Part shown: positions 57,951 to 64,000 of the stretch, piece after piece
How the letters are laid out: every line of letters begins with the position of its first letter
Position numbering within the stretch: position 1 is the first letter of the stretch
From: Codonopsis lanceolata
Taxonomy: Eukaryota > Streptophyta > Magnoliopsida > Asterales > Campanulaceae
Assembly: GCA_013146195.2 (NCBI GenBank)
Contig: CM028377.1
Location: 161,956,302 to 162,020,301, forward strand
DNA: 64,000 nt
Direction: 5' to 3'
Translations under genes and position numbers: made by a program
The notes under the pieces: generated by a model
Databases searched by the model: none
The model's input: the letters and a program-made list of their open reading frames with translations, nothing else
Told to the model about the DNA's origin: nothing

Positions 57951-59418
57951 TAGATCTTTTCAGATGAGTCGAGAGAGTTTTCATAGAGAATATTTGGCGA
58001 AGAATACCGTGGAGGCAACAAGAAGATAACAGCCGGTTCAAATGATTTACTGTTGGAGAAATATTGGAAATGTTATTCATTATGTCAAAAAAAAATAATA
58101 ATAAAAAGGTCTCATTTGATAAATTAATTTTTTAATGACTATAGTTTTACTTGTTTGTACAGCGATCTTTACGAAGGTCTAAAGTAAACTCTAGAGTGAA
58201 GTTTTTTTAAAACAAATTATTGGACGGAGATTGAGACGTCTGACTAAGTCACGTAGAAAAAAAGACCGAAAGTGCAATAGTAGCTAGGAAAACTCATTGG
58301 GTGGAGCGGATGGAGTATTTCCTCCGTTCCGTTCATTGAGACGTTTAAAAAGTTGGGAGAAATTTGGGTCGGTCACCTGTTATAAAATTATAATCGAAAA
58401 AGTCTTATATATTTATTTTAAATCGCTAAAGTACACTTTTGGGAAAAAATGACGAATATACTCTTAATGAAGGAAAGATACACGGATAAAGTCACAACCC
58501 AAACTTGGGCATCGGAATGAAAACATTGAGGATCGCAATGCATAATTGTAAGCTGCCAAATTTGGACATCGAAATTCAAAAAACTCAGCCCAAATCTAGG
58601 CATCAGAATGCAAAAATTAGGTATCGGAAGGTTGCTATTATATGTAACCATTCAAACTTCAATGTTGACGTATAACGTTTCTTTCGACTTTCCAATTTCC
58701 TGTATTGTAGTTTAGTATGCAGGAAAGTATGACTCTTCTTAACTTGACATGACGACTTAGTATGACTCTTCTTGACTTGACATGACGACTTTTTGTCCTT
58801 TACAAGTCAACTGCCTTTGGATTTTAGCCATTTAAAGACATTAATAGATAGTAGATACACGTTGCCTTTTTATTTAAGCCAAGACAAAAGACCACATGCT
58901 AACTTGACCCTCAGTCAACCTATGAGTTATGGAGTGGTTCACTTTATGGATGATCCATCCTTTTATATTGGCCCAAAGTCTTAATTAAATGTCATGCATA
59001 TGATAAGAAACAATTGGGAAAATCGCTAATTTATTTTTTCGAATTTTCAACCACTTTATTTATTGATAATTATTTTTTAAAACCAACATAAGACTGTTTG
59101 TGGGCTCTATGCATCGGTATGCATCATTTGTGCATGAAGATGCATTTCCTTATGCCAGTTTGAAAAAGAGACTAAAGCGATTGAACCCACAATACACCCA
59201 AACAATTTTAGGGAAAAATACCATAAATTCCTATTAAAAATATACCATGATTTTCTACTGCATTAGCGTATGCCTACTAGCAAGGAGTAAAAAGAGTTGC
59301 AAATCTATAATAAATTGTAAAAGTTGGAAACAACTTTCATTTTTTATAAAATCTTATTTTCTTTTCAATAATAGTAATGGTGATAAGATTGTATTGTATA
59401 TAATAACAATAGTTAATG

Positions 59419-59496
<78 letters not shown>

Positions 59497-59528
59497 TAGT
59501 GTATCATATTATATTTTTTTAAAAAAAC
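57951..59528. other. AT-rich spacer with MITE-like fragments
   Basis: No gene. GGACGGAGATTGAGACGTC (about 58222) and TCCTCCGTTCCGTTCATTG (about 58319) look like inward and outward ends of eroded Stowaway-like sequences. ATGACTCTTCTTRACTTGAC is directly duplicated at about 58726 and 58761. (AAT)n lies at 59418-59495. Confidence 0.5.
59418..59495. repeat. (AAT)n microsatellite
   Basis: About 26 uninterrupted units. Confidence 0.95.
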
Positions 59529-59530
59529 TA

Positions 59531-59663
59531 CTTATGTTCCTAAATTAGTGTCCTAGTTGGTTTTTTTAAAATCGAATTTGATATTTTTCAAATGAAAATT
59601 TAACATGTATTTTTTTTAATAAAATACGTACTTTTTAGGACAATAATTTAGGAAATACGGAAG
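59531..59663. mobile_element. short degraded Stowaway-like MITE
   Basis: 133 bp flanked by TA on both sides. Left end CTTATGTTCCTAAATTAGTG and right end (reversed) CTTCCGTATTTCCTAAATTA are imperfect inverted repeats, related to the 57693 MITE but eroded. Confidence 0.55.
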
Positions 59664-61471
59664 TAATGTCAATATTATTATTATTATTGAAATATAATAC
59701 AAAAAGTGTATTTTAGAAAATCACGTCAAAAAGAACAAAAAGGGAAGTATTCTATTCATAATATCTAATTTAAAACTTCTCATTTAAAAAAATTGAAAAT
59801 TTTAATTTTTATACCTTTATTAAATTGTAATAGTAGTGGTTGTCAAAATAATAATAATGATAATTAAAGTATTGTTGTTGTTGTTGTTATTATTATGATT
59901 ATAAAAAATACAATTTTATCACCACTATCTTCATTGAAAAGAAATATAAGATTCCAACCTTTTATTTTTAAGATTTATTGGATATGAGATTTTTTTTAGT
60001 AGGGGCTGTGTACCAAATACCCAAATTGATTATTTTTCACCTTAACTTAGAAAAATGATTATCTTGAGGGGTACTTTTAACTAAACTAACTAACGAAAAC
60101 AACTAAATTAATCACATAATTTAGAGATATCAATGGGGGGAAAAACGCTAGCGATTTACTTCCAAGTTATAAAATCAACTGTTTATCTATATTTGACAAT
60201 TGGATTTTCTTAATTAATCAATATTCTCTCTCGAACAATGTCAATCATATTATTTTCTAGCAACCTAGGCATCTCTGTGTGGATTTTGATAGAAAACAAT
60301 GCACTAGTGTTTGTGAAATCTACTTAGCTTTCAATATGGTAATCTATGGTTAATTGTGTGTATCAACTCATTTATCTCTAACATGATTTAGATCCACATT
60401 GTAAATCGCTATGGTTCATCACATGAAATCACCTCTCGTTCTCATCCACATAATTAAAATCAATTAAAAGATGACTATTTTTTTGAAAGCATTAAGAACA
60501 AAAAAAAAACACTTACACAATTATAAATAAAATTTAAATCCTAGTCAAATAACATAAAAAGCAATGTATTAAAAGTTATATTTATCCCCGACTAATGTTA
60601 CAATTAGGTGGTAGGTGGTAAATGGTTTCAGCATCCCTGATAAATGGATAATAGGCTATTATCCATGGTTAACCACCACTAACTACAATTTGTTGGGGAA
60701 AGGTACAATGTATTAAAGCACAAAAAGGGTCCAAAATAGGGTAAAGTCGCCGCACGCCTAAACAAGGCGGAACCGTTTTGCGGCTTAAGCTTTGAACTAC
60801 TAGCATTTTTACCCCTTCAGTTTTAAAATCTTCCAAAAGTTGCTTCCTTTTTCACATAAATTTCTCCCAAATCACTGGAACTATAAAACAACAGTAAAAC
60901 AAATATTAGATAACAAAAAACTCAAAAATTATCAAAATTTAAGTCCAAAATTATCTAATAAATGAGTACAAAACCCACCTATTGACTAATAAGAAATGAA
61001 AAGTTTTCATCGTTTGAGAAATAGAAGAAAAAAAAACTTTCATCTTCCAAATAATATTGACTTCTTGCTTTATATCTAAGTTACTTTACGCTTTGAATTA
61101 AGTCTCTAATCTTTCCTCCACACCTTTCACCTATTTCCCCTCTATCTGCTAGGAAATCTCAAATTTGCTATAGCTTATTATTTTGAAATACATGGACGAC
61201 TTATAAGATATTAATGACAATATCTATATATATTGACTGCTTCGGCCGAAAGAAATTTTTCAAAATTGAAATTAATAAAACCATACCTAAGATCAACTAT
61301 GTCGCAAGAAACATTATAGATTGACAGTGTTATTATTAACTATGGAAAATATGTTGAATACCCTACGCTCGTAGGTGAAACAAGTGCGTATGTGCAAAAT
61401 TTGGAGAGTCAAATGCTAAGTGGAGGAAGTTCATCAATAGCATATTTTTGGAAAGTTACGTTTGGTTGTAA
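59664..61471. other. AT-rich spacer, nothing recognised
   Basis: No coding region, LTR or terminal repeat was recognised on either strand. Confidence 0.6.
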
Positions 61472-61566
61472 TGTTAGTTTGTTTAGGTTCTTTGTTTAAC
61501 TTTGAGGGTTTGTTTGTTTCTCTGGCTTGTTAGTTTCTCGTTAGTAAGTTAGTCTATTCCCGTTAG

Positions 61567-61606
<40 letters not shown>

Positions 61607-61685
61607 TCCCTAGTAATCAAAAGTGTGAGCGGGAAGTTCATTCCAATTCTTGATCAAATTCAGAAAATTCTTTTCAAAGTTTTCA
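61472..61685 (+). mobile_element. Ty1/copia 5' LTR (element L)
   Basis: It starts about TGTTAGTTTG (61472; TGTAATG at 61467 is an alternative start) and ends TTTTCA, directly before the primer site TGGTATCAGAGC (61686-61697). A (TA)n run at 61568-61604 occupies the TATA-box position. Length about 214 bp. Related in layout to K. Confidence 0.7.
61568..61604. repeat. (TA)n microsatellite at the TATA position of LTR L
   Basis: About 18 TA units between GTTAGT and CTTCCC. Confidence 0.9.
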
Positions 61686-61754
61686 TGGTATCAGAGCAAG
61701 GATCCTTTGATTCTTGACTTTCTCCCTCCAATCCCTCATCCATTTCTTCTCGCC

Positions 61755-62954
61755 ATGGGAGATGAACCTCTAACCCTAAAACCATTCCTCTCAATCGAAG
61801 AACAAGATCGCAACCATGGAGATTGAATTGACTCCAACATGCACCCCTTTATCTTCACAACAACGATCATCCAGACTTGTCCTTATTGCCACGAAATTGG
61901 TAGGCGACAACTTCAATTCCCTGGAAGAGATCTTTCGAGATAGCCATTTCAGCCAAGAACAAGTTGGGGAATCTTGGATGGAAGTTTTCAAATTCCGTAG
62001 AAAGAAGACCCCTTGTTCCCTCTTTGGGCTAGGGCAAATGATATGGTCATCTCTTGGATTTTCAATGTGATCAATGTGAAGAGATTAGCAACGCCAAGAT
62101 TTATAAATGCCAATTACATGTACGGAAGGTGGGAATTTTCTAGGGAAGGAAGAATTTTCAAATTGAAAGGGATTTACAGATTGAGAAACAAGATTTACAC
62201 AGGTGCGGGCTTTGTTGAATTCTACTATCACAAGATGAAGGGGCATTGGGATGAAAGTTATGCCTGGACCTATTCTGACCGTAGTTGTGAATATGTACAT
62301 GTGGATCCACCAAGAATCAAGAAATGCGAGGTCAAAGGAGACATTAATGCAGTTCTTGATGGGGCTTCACGATAGTTTCATGAATATAAGAGGCCGGATC
62401 TTGAGAATGAAACCTCTACCAACAATTGGTGAGGCATACTACATGATAAGATAGGAGGGAGACCCAAAGACCGGGTTATATCCCGAATCCAGCTTTCTTG
62501 TGTTAATCAAACAAGGCAAAATCAAAGGACCACGACAAGTATGGCTTACCCAAAATTCGTATAACAAGACCCCCTTCAAGAAAGGTATTTTACGTAACTA
62601 TTGTAACGAGGGAAGGCCACATTAAGGATGATTTCTATAGACTCGGGGATTTACTATAGGACACCACAGGCATCCCAGTCATCTCGCACATAGGACCGAT
62701 TGAATTGAAGGAAGGATCAAGCCGGTGGAAGGACACATGGCAATTATTTTCGGCAATCAACCACGCCGAAATGGCAGCGGGTTATCGAGTCCAACATGAC
62801 CGAGAAGAACAACAATGATCGAGAGTAACAAGGATGGAACAACACATCCCACCCTTGAACAAATACAAACACGGCTTAATCAGGTCATGAGTTTTGCTTA
62901 AAGCTAAAAACGACCACGAATCCGATGCTTGATCAAAAGGGCCAAAGAAGTTGA
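61755..62954 (+). pseudogene. gag: copia gag (L), heavily broken
   Basis: The ATG at 61755 is followed by frames closing within tens of codons. Recognisable pieces are LVGDNFNS (about 61900), LWARANDMVISW in a second frame (about 62025), KMKGHWDE (62233) and LMGLHDSFMNIRGRILRMKP (62357-62415). The order matches the gag of K. The zinc-knuckle region is not recognisable. Several frameshifts and stops exclude function. Confidence 0.7.
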
Positions 62955-63399
62955 GTGTTTCACACATATTTTTTTTTTTAAAGGTTGGAGGGGACATAGA
63001 CCGTACCCCAACCCTTAATTTTTTTTTAATTATATTTAATGCCTTGAAAGGCTACAATTATATATATATATGATGCCTTTGGTATGGCTCGAACAATTGG
63101 TGCCTCTGGGGAGGCTTTCGAACACCCGACCTCTCGGTTGAGAGTAGTTAAGTCCCAGGGTGCCTCTGGTAGGGCTTGAATACTCAACCTCTCCGTTAAG
63201 ATAGGTGAGTAGCTAAATGGGGCCTTTGGATAAGGCTTTAACAACAACGATGCCTCTTAAGAGGCTTGAACACCTGACCTCTCTCTGAGAGTTGTAAAGT
63301 CGAGGTGTCTCTAGTTAGACTCGAACACCCAACCTCTAGATTAGGAGAAGTGGCGATACCGGTTGAGCTAGAGCTCGTTGGTAAAGGTGTTTCACACAT
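62955..63399 (-). mobile_element. tRNA-derived SINE with internal tandem B-box units
   Basis: A 13-bp target duplication GTGTTTCACACAT flanks the insert (62955-62967 and 63387-63399). On the minus strand the 419-bp body begins at 63386 with a tRNA-like head: box A TAGCTCAACCGG (63359-63370) and box B region GGTGTTCGAGTCTAAC (63314-63329). The other end is a poly(A) tail (minus strand of the T-run at 62969-62979). Between them B-box-like segments recur near 63263-63284, 63175-63195 and 63105-63128, each followed by a GAGGCA-type motif. It interrupts the coding region of L between gag and protease. Family not identified. Confidence 0.8.
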
Positions 63400-64000
63400 G
63401 GCAGGTACATCCATTATTGAAAATCATCCTAAAATTTTTCATTCACTTTACACCTGGATCATAGATTCAGGTGCCACTAACCACATATGCATGTCTCTAT
63501 CCTTTATGCACAACACTGGAGTTCTTATTCACCCCATAATTCTGTCCCTACCCAATGGTGCTAAAGTAAAAGTCACACACATAGGCAAGGCTTTTATTAA
63601 CCCTGACCTGATTTTGGATAAAGTATTCTATATTCCAAAATTCCAATACAACCTTCTCTATTTCAAAACTCAACTTACAAATTGATTGCGGACTCTCATT
63701 GTTGGAACACAATGCATTTTCGAGACACGAAGATGCCTGAAGACCATAGCTCTTGGTGATTTGGTTCGGGACCTATACATCCTCAAGGTGAAATACCTCT
63801 TTCTAATACATATGCTTGCTCTGTATTCTCCAAGAATAAGGACATTGTTTGTTGGCACAAAAGATTAGGACATAGTTCTTTAAGTACACTTCAAAATATT
63901 GCTCCTCTATCTCATCTTTGTTATAGCAAAAATTTAAACATTGAAAGTGTTGAAATGTGTGGGATTTGTCCTTTAGCTAAACAACATAAGATTCCTTTCA
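63387..64000 (+). pseudogene. pol: copia protease and integrase start (L), runs off window
   Basis: Directly after the SINE the frame reads SHMAGTS, then the protease WIIDSGATNHIC (catalytic Asp retained) and the segment VFYIPKFQYNLL. A stop at about 63683 and frame changes follow. The GAG-pre-integrase region WHKRLGHSSLSTL and the zinc-binding CGICPLAKQHKIPF are readable in another frame (63850-64000). The element continues beyond the window end. Confidence 0.78.

Noticed and set aside
63290..63395. A functional tRNA gene
   Set aside because: Boxes A and B are present but no complete acceptor stem is formed, and the poly(A) tail and target duplication identify a SINE.

Overview
This window reads as repeat-rich heterochromatin of a large plant genome, most likely a eudicot. 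I find no intact host gene. Apart from simple repeats and unassigned AT-rich spacer, almost everything recognisable is a transposable element, mostly broken and nested. The plant assignment rests on Athila-type and chromodomain (Tekay/Del-type) Ty3/gypsy elements, short Ty1/copia elements with tRNA-Met primer sites, a tRNA-derived SINE, a Stowaway-type MITE and a Helitron. A run of exactly 100 N (28271-28370) marks an assembly gap.

Layout: 1-571 is flank with a short exon-like fragment. 572-4878 is Athila element A (LTR, gag remnant, pol), cut by a second Athila LTR (B, 4879-5060). 5061-11404 is a tail-to-tail inverted pair of 3' LTR ends (C1/C2). 11405-13516 is a truncated Tekay-like LTR (D), followed by a foldback sequence and an ATT-rich tract. 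14592-21975 is a minus-strand Athila element E (3' LTR, env-position ORF, integrase/RNase H). Its pol is cut by the 3' LTR of a minus-strand Tekay element (F, 21976-24931), itself cut by a plus-strand Tekay element (G, 24932 to the gap). After the gap lies one nearly complete minus-strand Tekay element (H, about 28379-38514) sitting inside another LTR (I, to 40002), beside a minus-strand LTR (J, 40372-41796). 43125-50311 is a non-autonomous Helitron whose 5' half is tandemly duplicated. 51472-56170 is copia element K. 57693-57950 is a Stowaway-type MITE. 61472-64000 is copia element L carrying a SINE with a clean 13-bp target duplication.

No operon-like cooperation exists here. The functional logic is that of retroelements: LTR promoter, leader, gag, protease, RT/RNase H, integrase, polypurine tract, LTR. 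The most interesting signals are non-coding. (1) Paired GC-rich palindromes about 18 bp long, typically 22-25 bp apart, lie upstream of the TATA box in LTRs of Athila, Tekay and C elements. (2) The same palindromes plus a TATA box occur again inside Athila E, just ahead of its env-position ORF, which suggests an internal second promoter. (3) A leader hairpin with a near-invariant CTCTTGT loop and compensating stem changes is shared by the Tekay LTRs, and another conserved hairpin is shared by the C and J LTRs. (4) The SINE carries several B-box-like units in tandem. All coordinates and lineage names come from reading the sequence by eye; no database or alignment program was used.
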